Positions 20,105 through 36,899 of a DNA stretch of 64,000 bases are shown here, one piece after another. The stretch's first letter is position 1. Each line of letters opens with the position of its first letter. The notes beneath the pieces were generated by a model. The model was not told the DNA's origin. It saw only the letters and a list, made by a program, of their open reading frames with translations, and searched no databases. The stretch comes from Agelaius tricolor (lineage: Eukaryota > Chordata > Aves > Passeriformes > Icteridae). A program made the position numbers and the translations under genes. The stretch is taken from the NCBI GenBank assembly GCA_023055355.1, contig JALJCS010000001.1, positions 72,705,381-72,769,380 on the forward strand, given 5' to 3'.

Positions 20105-23100
20105 CTAAGGTTTTAAAACATGGATAGAAGCCCAGATAAAGCTGGTTCTTTTTTCTGTATATGCCTCTCAAATCACATTACAGTCCAAGGTGCAGAAACT
20201 TGGGACATCTTTGTTGAGATGTCTTCCGCTGATTAATTTCTTTTAATGAGTATACAATGAGATTATTCTTGCTAATCAGTGCGGAGATATCCAATAGTGA
20301 CTGTGGGCAGGCCACTGTTAATATACTTCAGTTGTTCAGCTTGTGGAACACATCTCACCTGCAACATAATGCAACATGATGGCTCCTTTTACTCCAGTTA
20401 ACTGACCAGCAACTCTCATTTTGTGCCAGAATAAGTTGCTTCCATTTAATTTTCAGTGTGCAAACCAAGCTACTGTGCCTCATTTCAGGATGCTGCAGCT
20501 GTTAATGCTGGAGTAAGATTTTACCATTGCATTTGTATTTGACGTGAATCAAACAGAAAAGAGTATGCGTGAAAGTGCTAAATTAGTTTTAAGGTCATCA
20601 GTATCTGATTTAATTAAGCCATTGACCATAAGGGATGTACAGTTAACAATCCATGGATGAAGATTCATTTTAGACAACATCACAAGTACAGGCATTCCTT
20701 TTTTTTAAAGATAATGTGGCAGGGATCCAAATAGCTGTGCTGAAATGAGTCTTGGAGACAGTGGAGAATAATGTGATTTTTAGGTTTCTGTATTTCCATG
20801 TAATGACAGATGCAGTCAAACAGGAGTTTCCTGCATAGTGATTTTTCAGAATTGTTGACTGCCAGAACAGAAGCCCTCACCACCCATTCAGGGCTTTTGC
20901 TCTTAAAGACAGTGATATGCAATATGCAAACATGAAATGAATTGAAGAACATGAACCCATCTGCAAAATATGATTTGGCAACAAGGGAATTCTCCCCATG
21001 TAACATGTCCCTCAAATTTTCACTGCTCAAACTTAGGGAAAATAAAAGGGAGGAATGATAAAAATGGCATAAACAGCAAAAAATAATGTGCTTAATAAAA
21101 ATGCACTAATGAGTTTCCAAGTAATATAACTGAAAGTAATTAACACACTCATAAAACTGAAGCAAAAGCAAGAGGGAGGCAAATTTTAACTAAAAAAAAA
21201 ATTAGGAAAGTCCCTTATAATGAGCATGGAGAACTGCCTTGTATGATGCTCTAAATTAGTTACAGAGAAATTAAATTCATCTACAACAAGTGATCAAAGG
21301 GAAGAAATGTAACAAGATTAAACAACATGGTGCTGGGAGCATTCACAGTGACACACCTTTGCTGGGCTGATTCTTGTACCAAACCTAAACCTGCAAATGC
21401 ATTTTGACTGTACAGGCAGCTCCTCCAGGAAAGCACCACATGCTGCATCTCCTGCATTCACTCACAGCACTCAGAGGGAGCAAGACTCACATCCACCCGA
21501 GCAGATATGCAAAAGAATTTCACATAATATAAAGTTTCACACATTGCTTTTGGGACATACTTTGCTTACTCAGCTACTGCAGTAATTGGTAATTTAATTC
21601 TTGATGTCTCGTTAAAAAAATTGGCTATAATTGGGTATAGAATGGGAAAAACAACAGAGCTGAGAACTGACCTAGTAGTGTTCTTTCTCTTGTTCCTCCT
21701 TTAAGACCATTCCACCTGTCAACTGATACATTTTGTCTCACACCATCTACTCTGATTTAGCACCAGGAACATTTGTGGGCAGTCAAAGTGGTCTGAGATG
21801 GGGGTGGTGAGCAGCCAAGTCCCTTCCCTGTTGCTGGCACAAGTACCTGGCACACTTCAGCTCCCAAGACAAGGAGATTCTTGGCAATGACTTTCTGGGT
21901 GTCCCAAAATGTTTTTGGGAAGAAGGGGTTATATCCTTCACATATCCTAGGGGCTGGGTGTGGCTGAGGCCTGCAAGCATGGGAACTTTAGAGAAAGGTT
22001 CAAATTACAAAAACAATCATCTTTTTTTCTGGATGAATGTCCTTGCCTCAGGTCCCACAGACCCCATTTTTAACCCACTTCCACTGCTCTCTGTTTATGC
22101 TCTGCGATGACAGAGTTGATCTTTCTTTCCCCTACTGTCCTTCACCTGCCACTGAAAAACCAAAAATGACGAGTTCCACTTTTTCTGCTGAAAGCCAAAG
22201 GCTGAAAATCTACTGGATTCAGGTGCATGTGGTGAAGCTTAAAGCCCCACTCTTTTCTTGAAGGTCATTTGGTTTAAAAAATCAGTGAACCATAAAGCAG
22301 GTGGAAGCAAGTCCTTGTTTACCTAACATGGCCAGCTAATGTGGGTTTTACATGGGCTGCTCAGTGAAGCAACTCTCTTGAGTGTCTATCCTAGTCCTGA
22401 GGCTGAAGAGGAGAAATTGATGCCTTCAAGGCTTCCTGACAGCTGTTCACCAAGTCCCTTCATCCCCTGGGAATTTATTCCTCCAGTTCACTCCATCCTT
22501 GCAAAATGGGTAGACTTGATTTCTAGTCTGTTTTGCTTCAGCTTCCACCCACCAGAAAGTTTGTTTCTTTTTCCCTGTTGGATTATAAAGCTGTCTGCTT
22601 ATCAAATCTCTCTCTTTCACATATGGACGTGCAGGAAATAATAAAGTCAACTCTTTACCTTCTATGGGATAAACTAAGTAGTCTAAGCTCCTTAAGTCTC
22701 TGCAAGGCAGGTTTCCATCATTTTGGTCAATCTCAAGTCAGCTCTTAATGTGTTCACACAGGGATTTGCACCAGATTAACTAAATTGGTTTAAAAATGAA
22801 TGAAGGTGAACCTTTGTAACCTCCCAGGACAGAAAATACTGACACCTGCTTTACCTCCCTGCCCTAGGGCTTTTCCATCTGTTGTGTCATCCCTGGCACT
22901 GTGATCACACCATGGCCACTGGAGCTCATGGGGCTCCTGGCTGCCTGTCACATCAGCCCTGCTCAAGGGCCAGCAGGGAGCAAACTGATTTAAAGAATAA
23001 TCACTTTGATCTCTTTCCATTAGTCAAGCTTTGCATTCGAATCCCCTGTTTGAAGCTGTAGATGGAGACATAATGCGAGCTGGCTTCAAGCCAAGCCAAG

Positions 23101-23442
23101 GTTTTTCTTCCCTCTCCTCCACTGCTCCCTCCTGGTGCGTCCATGCTTGTCCTTGGCCGTGGGCCTACCGAGCCCATCCAATTTGCTGAACTTGAATCTT
23201 CAAAGACATCTCCTTTCCCATGGCTGACTCCTGGTCTGCAGTCCTTGCATGCTATGGACTCGTGTGTGGTTTTACACTGTGGAGTGCCCTCACACTCCTT
23301 CTCTGCCCCAGCAACCTGATGGTCCCCGGCCCTGCAGGACACGTGTCCCCACATGTCATTCATGTGTCACTTGCACTGGGCACAAGGATCTCATCTGACC
23401 CTTGTGCACTCACTACCTGCTGATTTATGTATTATTCACACA

Positions 23443-23537
23443 TACCTTATATATTTTTAGATCTCTTACATATGTGTATATGCACATTATCTGTATGTAT
23501 AATGTATATATGTATGTATATGTATAATTTATATACC
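23443..23537. repeat. Imperfect (TA)n/(TG)n microsatellite
   Basis: About 95 bases are dominated by TATA, TATG and TGTA steps, including the run tgtatatatgtatgtatatg. The repeat is imperfect, so length variation between individuals should be modest. Confidence 0.8.
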
Positions 23538-24177
23538 CATGATACCACAAATGATCTGAACCCAGCAGAAGATACAGCTCAGGCCTGAAGAGAGCACATG
23601 CAGAAATAAAACCTTGCTGGTTTCCACAACTCTTCACTCTTAGGATTTTTTAATCTGTGGGACTGATCTTCCCTGTCCTTCATTCATTTCATTCGCCTCC
23701 TCCTTCCTTGCTCTTTCCCTACCACCTCAGTATTACCAGCAGCAAACCTTTCATTTCAAGCTGTGCCACTCGCTTCACTGCTTTCTTGACTTTTGATCTC
23801 TTCAGTACCTGAAAACAGTATTTTTTTTCCTCCTCAGTCTCTTAATTTCTCTCCTCCTAGGTTAAACAGCCGTATGTGTATCTTCATTTATTCACATTAT
23901 AAGATCCTTACATCATGGTCAGCTGCTTACACACTGACCATTTCTGTCAGTCTGCAGGAAATCCTTCAGCTATTTAAGCATTATTTAATTATGTTTGCAA
24001 GAAAGCTTCTATTTAAACTAAAGCAGTACAGTGTCTTATTGAAATGCTCTTCAGATAATTCACATCTTTAAAATCACAGTAATGGATTACTATTTTTTGC
24101 CTTTTTTCTTTTCTTCTGACAGGCTTAAGAAACTATCCTAAGACAAGGCAATATATTTAATTTTATTTCATCTACAT

Positions 24178-24400
24178 AAGATCTTTTAAAATCATCGAGT
24201 CCAACCACTAACCCAGCACTGCCAAGCCCACCACTAAGCCATGTCCATCAGCACCACATCTACATGACTTCTGAATACCTCCAGGGATGGTGACTCCAAT
24301 GCTCCCTTGTGCACCCTGTTCCAGTGCATGGCAATCCTGATGAAGAAATGTCCACCCTCCTTGGGGAGAACACCCAATTCCTACATGATCATATCTCAGT
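24178..24400 (-). mobile_element. CR1 LINE 3' fragment, minus orientation
   Basis: Reverse-complemented CR1 3' sequence is clear: catcgagtccaaccactaac, ccagcactgccaagcccacc, then catctacatgacttctgaat and acctccagggatggtgactc, followed by ctgttccagtgc. This motif series is characteristic of avian CR1. The right border is vague. It lies in the same orientation as KLHL29 and carries no coding capacity. Confidence 0.85.
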
Positions 24401-27400
24401 AAAACAAGAAGTTCTGAAGCAGTTTTTAAAATGTATAAAGCTTATTCTTTACATGGATTTTTTTTTTAGGCTGTCTTCAACATATGCACTGCCAACAAAA
24501 GTAATCTCCCAATTTTAGACAACCTTATTGCAAAAGTGCTGTCAGGTCAAGCGGATTCATCTTCTTCTGTCCTTCAAACATATAATAACCACAAAGCACC
24601 CACATTTCCACACTTCCAGTCACATACATTGTCTTGTCAGCATACACAGCCTTCTCGGCTCTCAAATTGCATATATTACAGGGCCCATCCATTATCCAAA
24701 GACCTAGTTCGTGGATCCACTTCATTTCACCAGCTCCCAACTCAACTCATATCTCAGAAGAAGACAGAAAGTGTAATACCTTCTCGCCTAACACCTAATG
24801 ACTTGCTTCCTGTCACACAGAACCTTGCCAGAGGGGCTTGATGGAGAACTGCAGCCACGCTGTTATTTCCCTAAACACTCATTGCAAAAACATAACTTTC
24901 CCTGAACATATACCCATGCACAGCCACAAAAATGGACTTATAACTCAGCCCCTCTGGCACATGCATATTATTTTAAGATGAGTAACGAATGACTTCTATT
25001 CATCTGTTTGTGATTGATAGTCCCATATTATCCATCGAGATGGAATTTTTGCTGCCTCCTTACAGACAAATGGCAGATAAAGGGTAAAGAATCTCAGCCC
25101 TGTTGAATTTGATGGGAAAACACCCGCTGTTTGAAGTGGCACCAGAATTTCTGGGGGAAGCTGTACCCTTCAGCATCAATGACACAACTGAAAGCATGGA
25201 GAGAGGGACACAGGAGCTGATGCCATTAATCATTATGAGTCCACTGGTCCTTACTTGCTTTAATGCTTTGTAATGGTGCAGCAGATGTATCAAGTGCAGG
25301 CATGTGGCATCATGTATAGCTAAGGTGGCCTGACATTTGCTTTTAAAAATAAGATGCTGTAAAAACCATATCTGTAAGATTTTAACCATTTAGGATCAAA
25401 TATTACAAGAATTCCATGAAAAACAGGTGGAGAACAAGAAAGAAACTGGGAGAAAATGCTATGTTCTCTGTCTTCAAAGACCCACTGCGGTAAGACACCC
25501 TGTAGACATCATCCCCTGGGTCTGCTCACTGTGAGGTCAGAGTAAGTCACTTTGGACTGGAGACATGCCCTTCACCATGACAGCAGACACACGTCAGAAC
25601 CTGGCCAAAGCTGGGCATGGTCACGCTTGGGCTGACTGAGCAAGCAGAAAGCAAAATGTGGTTGGGAAAGATAAGCTGCATGTGCACCAGGGGAGGTGGT
25701 AAATGGTCCAGCGAGGGAGGATGTTCAGTGCCTTGCCCTTCACACTGGTTGTACAGCCCAGGACTGCAGGGTCAGGCCTGGATAAGCCCCTGCACCTCCA
25801 TCTGGGGGCATAACAGGGCTATAATCTCAGAGGCTTCCTAGAAGGTGAAAAACTACCCCAAAACCCAGGAGTGTGTGTCTGCAATTCCACACTGAGGGGA
25901 GGAGTGATAGAGGTAAATGTAATTTTTGGCATCACTTGACATGGAGCATATATATGACCATGCCACATTATTTTAATTTAGTGCTTTTATATGACCTGCT
26001 GAAATGACAGAGAGGTTTACCCCTTACTGAGAGATTGTATCACACTGTCCCATCCAAACCAACACAGTATTTGAAAGAGGAATGTGCAATCCACACAGAA
26101 ATATGGTAGAAGAAAGTTGGTTTCTTGTAGCTCTAGAGGAGGAGAGGGAAGAAAAGCAGAAACAAAAAGTGGGCATTCACTGCTCGTAACACAGCAACCA
26201 ACTCAGCAATTAAAAGTAATTTTAATTTGTATTTTAGTGGGTTTTTTTCCTAAAGCTGCAATCCAAATTCAGAAATCCTCACCACTTGCAAAAATAGGTA
26301 CAGCAATTTAAATTCCTGAACCCTGCCTTGTCCAAATGGGAAGTGCTTTTGTGTGAAAAGGCCTGACTTTGTTCAGCACTGCTAGGAGAGTCAGCCTTCC
26401 CTCACCTTCATTTCTGACAGCAGACCCTGAGACATCCTTTCCAAAACACAGCTTCAGCCATGCTGTGCTTCACTTCTGTCACCCCCTACTGTCATTTGAA
26501 TATGAAGAATAAAAAAGGAAACATCCCCAAACTTCTCTCATTTCCCAGCATAGCCCAAAGGAGGCCATGTTGCACTTTTTCCATGGCTCTGTCTCACAAG
26601 CCACTCTATAGACAACAGCAGATTAATTATAACCACGGGTTTAGCAAATCCCCCTGACAAGACATCCTTATTGTGGCTGAGACAGTGTGCACTGAGATGA
26701 TAGGGAGGAAATCTGCTCCTTTCCCACATCCAGCTCTCCTAGTGGGCTTGCTACAATGGAAAACCAGCACTGCTGCTCTCACTGAGCCAAGCAGGGGCCA
26801 CCAAGGGCCTGAGTGTGACTTTGCAGGCTGCAATGTCATCTGTGGTGAGGGCTGGGTGACTGACATGAGAGGGGAAGGACCGGGGGCACTCTGCTTGATT
26901 TAGGGTTCATTCAGCTGACCAACATTTTGGATGCTTTAATAGAGACCATGAGAATCAGAGCAGAGACAGAAATCAGGTCCAAGGAAAACTGAAAAGAGAT
27001 AATTTAATCAATGACAACTATCAAGACTCTTCAATAGCATGCTTTTGCTGTTCATCTTTATCAAGAGATGGAATGAAACAGCATCTCTTTCCTGGGCCCT
27101 CTTTTTCCTGTGTTCACAAAAATAGTTCTGCTAGTTAAAAAATTACTGACTTAAATTATGGGATGAGTACCTTCAGATACCAGAAACAAATCTGCTGAAA
27201 AGGATGAGATTTGTTTCAAAGCAAGTTCCATAGGCAGCGCCCACCTTAAGTTCTGGGTGAAGGAGGGGAGCAGTGTTCACATGTTGTGTTCACTGTTATG
27301 ACTTATCGTTCATTGTTTGCTGCCTGCACTTCCCTGATGGCTGAGAGCATCATCACCAACACCAGTTCCCAAACTTTTGAAAAATGTGTTGTTTTTTTCT

Positions 27401-28451
27401 TCCCCTGAAATCCTTCCTAATGGCCTATCTCTATTTGTCTTGACTGTTAAGGGCAACTTTTACTGGAAAATGCCTGCTTCAAAATGCTACTGAAGAAGTA
27501 TTCAAATTCAGCATTTCAACTGACAAAAATATTTTTGGTTGCCACATTCACTTAGGTAAAACATTTCCCAAATATATTTCCCGATTAAGTGTTTGGGGAA
27601 GGCTAAGACTGTATTGATATTTTTGGAAATGAATATTCCAAAATAAACTGCATTTTAAAGTGAATTCTATTTTTTTAATGAAAACATTGATATAGATATA
27701 AAATCTATGGCTTTATTGAATGCTATGGGTGACAAGAAATCAGTTGGTTTTGGAATTTTACTTAGTGAAATAGTTTTGTTGCACTTTTGTTCCTTCGTGT
27801 TTTTTTAAGTTCCATGTGAAAAAAATTACATCTGGAATCTACTTGAAAAGAGAAATTTCCATTCTCTCCCATCTTTGTTCAGCCAGGAATTCAAAACTGT
27901 TTCCATTTATTATTGGTTGTTTTACTGTGAACTTGGCAGGTCCCAGCCCCAGGCCAAGACCACCAAAGGGAGGATCTTCCAGCCAGGTCAAGGCTGAGGT
28001 GCTACACCAGGAAAACACATACAAGAAACTTGCTTTGCTGTTGTTTTTTTTTTTTGATTTAAAAGGAAAAAAAATACTATTGTGGTCTGTAAAGACTTTC
28101 ATCAATACTAAATTCAAAAGGAGTTTATTAGTTCATTGTATAACCTGGAAAAATGTCCAAAGAAGCTTAATTCCTCTCTTCCCTCCCCTGAGCAAAGCGA
28201 GAAGCTGGCAACTTTCCTCTTTGGTTTTGAAACAATGCTTTCCACTGAAGCTTTTAAATGGAATCTAATCCTGCCACTTTCCTACTTTCTTAGCTTTTAT
28301 AAAAGCTTATTTTAACACATACAGTCCATTTGATGTCCTTTAAAAGGCAAACGGTCCTTTAGCATAGCATGAAGGAAAAGCTCCAGCAAACACCACATGG
28401 TTTGGTTTTGTGTTTTTTTTTTTTTCAGGTGTGGGTATTGTTGCTTTTTTA

Positions 28452-28709
<258 letters not shown>

Positions 28710-29269
28710 TCACAAAGTAAAAACTCTTCAAATGACATTTGACTAATTAAAATAAATCACCCTCAATACTGAGCATCTGTTCCGATGATGCATATCTGTG
28801 TCATTTATTCATGTGCCCCAAAGGCTGAGGTTTTTTTAATAAGATGACATAGAGAAATCAAGATGTCAGACTACGAGGGACACATACATAAGGGGATAGA
28901 CCCTTCTCAGTGTTCATAAATAACTTCCAGTCTATTAAATTACTGCAACACTTGCAAGAAGGTGTCAGGAGGCTGAGAGTATCTTGGGTTGTGAGACATA
29001 GGCCAGCCTGAAACCTAAAATGCTTAATACAGTGATGGATTGAAGCAGCACATATATGGGCACAATAAAGTCAGTGCTTGGACTGTAGACTTAATTTCTA
29101 ATTTTCGGGGCAAATTTCTTATTTATTTTCATTTGCAGATAAAAGACAGAACCAGCTGTACCACTCCTGTAAAACAGTTCAAGATGATCTCATGAAACAT
29201 TTATATTGATCACTTTTTAACTTCTGCTTGAAGCTTCCAAGGTAGCCACTTAGTGGGTGTCTTACTATC

Positions 29270-29352
29270 CTGTTTTGAAGCAAAAAGAGGTGAAATGATT
29301 TGTTTGGGACCACACTCAGAGTCAATGGTCAAGCCAGGAAAATGAACTAGAC
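29270..29352 (+). repeat. MIR/L2-like tail remnant
   Basis: The stretch gtgaaatgatttgtttggga, ccacactcagagtcaatggt and caagccaggaaaatgaact follows the consensus order of the old MIR/L2 3' region (gaggtgaaatgacttgcccaa...gtcacacag...agccaggatttgaact type). It is highly diverged and its boundaries are approximate. Confidence 0.45.
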
Positions 29353-30563
29353 ACAGTTCCATGGTTTAATGAGAAAACCAGACTTCCTCCTTGGTATTTT
29401 GCTCTCCAAACCTATGCTATGCAGTGCAAAGTCCAGTTCTTGGAGCTTGCAGCAGGCCATTCTCACTTCTGTTGGCTCCCCTTCACATTTTTCCTGTCTT
29501 CTACATCTGAGCAAAGCAAAATATCAACTGACTCTTAGCTGCATTTCCAGCTCTCCTGATTGCAGCCACCAAATACCATCCAGTCACTCATCCAGATCCA
29601 AGGGAAAGAGCTGAAATGAGCTTTAAAATTAGGATTCTAAGCTTTTGTTACTAGGTATGGCACAGCCTAAAATGGCTGTACATATTGGAAAGCACCTCAG
29701 CTAAGAATAACTAAAAGCCAACATCTGACAAAAGCCTCCCCAGAAGACTTTTGCTCTAGCTGTTCTCAAGCATGGGCAAACAAGCATGGGGAAAAAAACA
29801 TCAAGAAATAATTTCCAATCAATTCTTAGGGTCTCTATGCAGTATTAATGGAATTTAACACCACAGGCAGCAATTTACTGCAGAAAATGTACTGAGAGAG
29901 CTCGGCAAGGGAAAGGCAACAGCTGTAACCCCTTACTGGTACAGATGCCAGGTGCATCTGTGCTCCCAACGACATCCTCGGATCACACACATCCGCACCT
30001 CCCTGCCCAGCCTCCTCTTCTAATCATCCAGCCCTCACTCAGCTGCCATCAGAGCATTCTTGCATTGTCTGGTGGAATTGCTTTTCCCCCTCTAGCCAAG
30101 CAGAGGTACCAACAGACTGCAAAAATCCAGATACTGTGATGCTCAGAGCATGGTGCTGTCAGATACTTTGGGAGTTAAAGCCTTTTAAGGAGCGTGGTCT
30201 CAGTTTCACCAAAACTAAGAAGATTATAGGGCTAGTGACTACTGTCAGAAGAGAAGTTTCAACAAGTACAAAACATGAATGCTCCTGTAAGCAAATACTT
30301 TAAGTGTAGGTCACATATTCAGCAGTTCAGTCTGTCTGTCTCAAATTCCATAACCTACCATTTAGATTCAACTACAGAGAGTATTTTAAATTGTGTTTCT
30401 ATGGCAGTGAAACCTCTTTGCATGCTTGATGGTTGTCAGACCTATTTTCTTCATATTGCAACTGTAAAATATTGTTGTTGACTGCTCTGAGAGTAAGTTA
30501 ACACTGCAGAGACATGGAGAATGATAAAAGCAGGGAAATCCCTCTCTCCCAACATTATTCCTA

Positions 30564-30580
30564 CCTTTTTTTTTTTTTTT
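30564..30580. repeat. T homopolymer run near the CR1 left end
   Basis: A pure T run of about 16 bases sits between ttattcctacc and cccctccccagg. It may mark the left border of the CR1 insertion but is not the usual CR1 terminus. Confidence 0.6.
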
Positions 30581-30589
30581 CCCCTCCCC

Positions 30590-34355
<3,766 letters not shown>

Positions 34356-36865
34356 TCAGAGTTCAGCCACTTGGCATCTCCACTTCCTTGCCTGTAAACC
34401 ATCCCCTGTCATCCAGCCTGGAAACACACTTGTCATGGATGCTGCATACAAGCCCTGCCTAGTGAATGAGTGGGACAGAGACAATGCAGCCCTCAGAGCT
34501 CCCTGCCCCAGGCTGGGTTTGGTCCCAGAAACTAAAAATAATCTTCAAAAAGTGGCAACTCCTTTTATACAGCACTGCGTGGAGGAATTTTTGGAAATAA
34601 AAACTCATTCTGAATTCAGGCTGAATGGAACAACTTATGAAGTGGAAACAATGGAGACAAGGAGTGAGCATTTGAGTTTTCTGAATTAACCTTGAAATGT
34701 GAGTGTGGTTGTTGCACTGTAATAAAACCCCCAAACAAGTCTTTTCTGGCACTATAAATATGAAACAGAAGTCAGTTAATAGGGTAGATTTCAACAACTA
34801 TGGTAGAGCCTGAATGATGTCAACCAATTGCTAAAAATCTTTCAATTAGTAGAGTTTATTTGTTGGTGAAACAAATTATGTAGCTCTAGCTTTTAGGGAA
34901 GTCTGACTCCAGAGGGTGCTATAGAAATACTGACAGTAAGTTTTATCTCCTAAACAAATACATTAAACCTCAGAGGGTAAAGTACATCTGAGCAAATGAA
35001 GCTGTCTGTCACCAAACACGGCTTAAAGGACAACAAAACCCCAAGAGAGAAAACTGCAATCGAAAAAGCAGGAGTCCATCTCCAGATTATTCTTTTTATA
35101 TATAGTTGGGTATGTCACAACACTGCATGAGAATACAGTGAAAAGCAGAGGAATGGGAAAACATACAACTCCAGAAACAAGGCAGACAAACAGGATGCAA
35201 ACTAAGGGTGAGCAGCAAGAAGAGATAATAATCTGTTGCAATAAATATTCATACAGCAGCAGCATCCAAAGATCCCAACTGGGATTGAGGCCAGGATGCA
35301 AATAAATATTCCTGAGGTCCATGCTGGTCCCAAGAAACTCTGGGCGCCAGCAGCATCTGCTGGCCTGCAGATGCCTCTGGTCTTCCAGAAGCCACTTGGC
35401 TCTTACTTTCTTTTTCAGCAGCATGCCTGTCCCTGCAGTGTGTGAGAGCCAAGTCACAGCAGGAAGAGGAGCAGGAGCAGGGATGGGAATGGAGCAGGGG
35501 CATAGTGAGAAGGGAGGGTAGGGATATGGCCTGAACTGGGTAATGGGCTGGCCAAGCAGGTGGAGGATGCAGTGACACCTGTGAGGGCTTCCAGGGCCTT
35601 CCCTTTCCCCACCCAAACTGAAGAAGCAGGCTTAAATTTAGAAGAAAAACAAAGGATGTCTCCTCCAAATTCACACTGCTCTCCTACTGGAGAGCCACAT
35701 CACCATGGTACAAGTTCTGCCAAAGCAAAAATGCAACAACCTATGGGGTTGCAACAGCTGAGCTCCAAATGTGCCTGCAGATCTGTGGCCCAGAGGAGAT
35801 GAAGGGTGTCAGGCTGACTCCCAGTCCTCAGCCTATCAGCTCTCCTCAACACTAGAGCTGACAATTTTAGGTACAGCTTAAAGACTTGAAGCCTGGCCAC
35901 TCTGCAATTGTTTGGGGATAAAAAAGTTGTTTGGTGATATAAAATGGATGGAAAAGTGACAGTGCTTCTCTTCAGGGGAAAAAAAACCCTGTGAGCAATT
36001 CATTCCTGACTACTTGCTACTACCTGTAGTGTGGCACAGAGCCAAGTAGGGCTTGAGATCACTTCATCAACCTCAAAACATAAAAGAATACACTCCTCCC
36101 TTGCTGAAATCCATTTCTGAGGTGCTTTCTAGGAGGTACAACGGTTGCTCCTTCCCCAGAGCCACAAATGTCAGGCACTTGGCTGCAGATATCTTAATGT
36201 CATTACCTTGTAAGAGAGGAAGCAGTGGACATATGGCAGTGGGTGGCAAATCTCTGACTTCAGGAAGCGCTTCTTTTAAGAAGGTTGGAGGCGTTTAACC
36301 TTACATGGGAGCCAAAACGAAACGTGGCATCGGGACAGGGGAATAATGCGGAGAGAGGGTACGCTGCCAGTGGGCGAAACAATCCCACGGGGGAGGCTAA
36401 TTCCCACTACAGGCTGCTCAGGAAGCAGTACAAGCTGCTAAAGGCAGTTTAAATAAAGTTGTAAAATGTATGGAGTGTACACAGGAGCCAGCACCTTCCC
36501 TTGGTGCAGTGGGACATGCCAGAGCCACCCCTGACAGTCCCAAGGCTGGTTTGCACTGGAAGCAGCCACAACATAAAGCGATGCCAAACACCAGCACAGA
36601 CGGGTGTGCCACTACATGGGGACATGGTGTTCCACTCACCACCGTGTCCAAAAGCTGACTGCCAATTAGCATGGAGAGAACAGCTCCTTTCTGTCAGGGA
36701 TGGGACAATTCCCATGGGCCCAGTGGAGTTACTGCCTCCATTTCCCACCTTTCCCTGAATAAATGGGGCAGCGCTGCTCCCTGAGCACAGTGAGCTCTCC
36801 CTCTCGCTCGCCCACCTTGCTTTAATTAGATAAGTGAGAAAATGTGATTCTGTTTCTCTCCTGGA

Positions 36866-36899
36866 TTCCCCCCCCCTCCCCGCTCCTTTCTCTCCTCTT
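36866..36899. repeat. C/T-rich low-complexity tract
   Basis: A run of nine C interrupted by T (ttccccccccctccccg) is followed by tcctttctctcctc. Only one G lies in about 34 bases. Confidence 0.7.
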
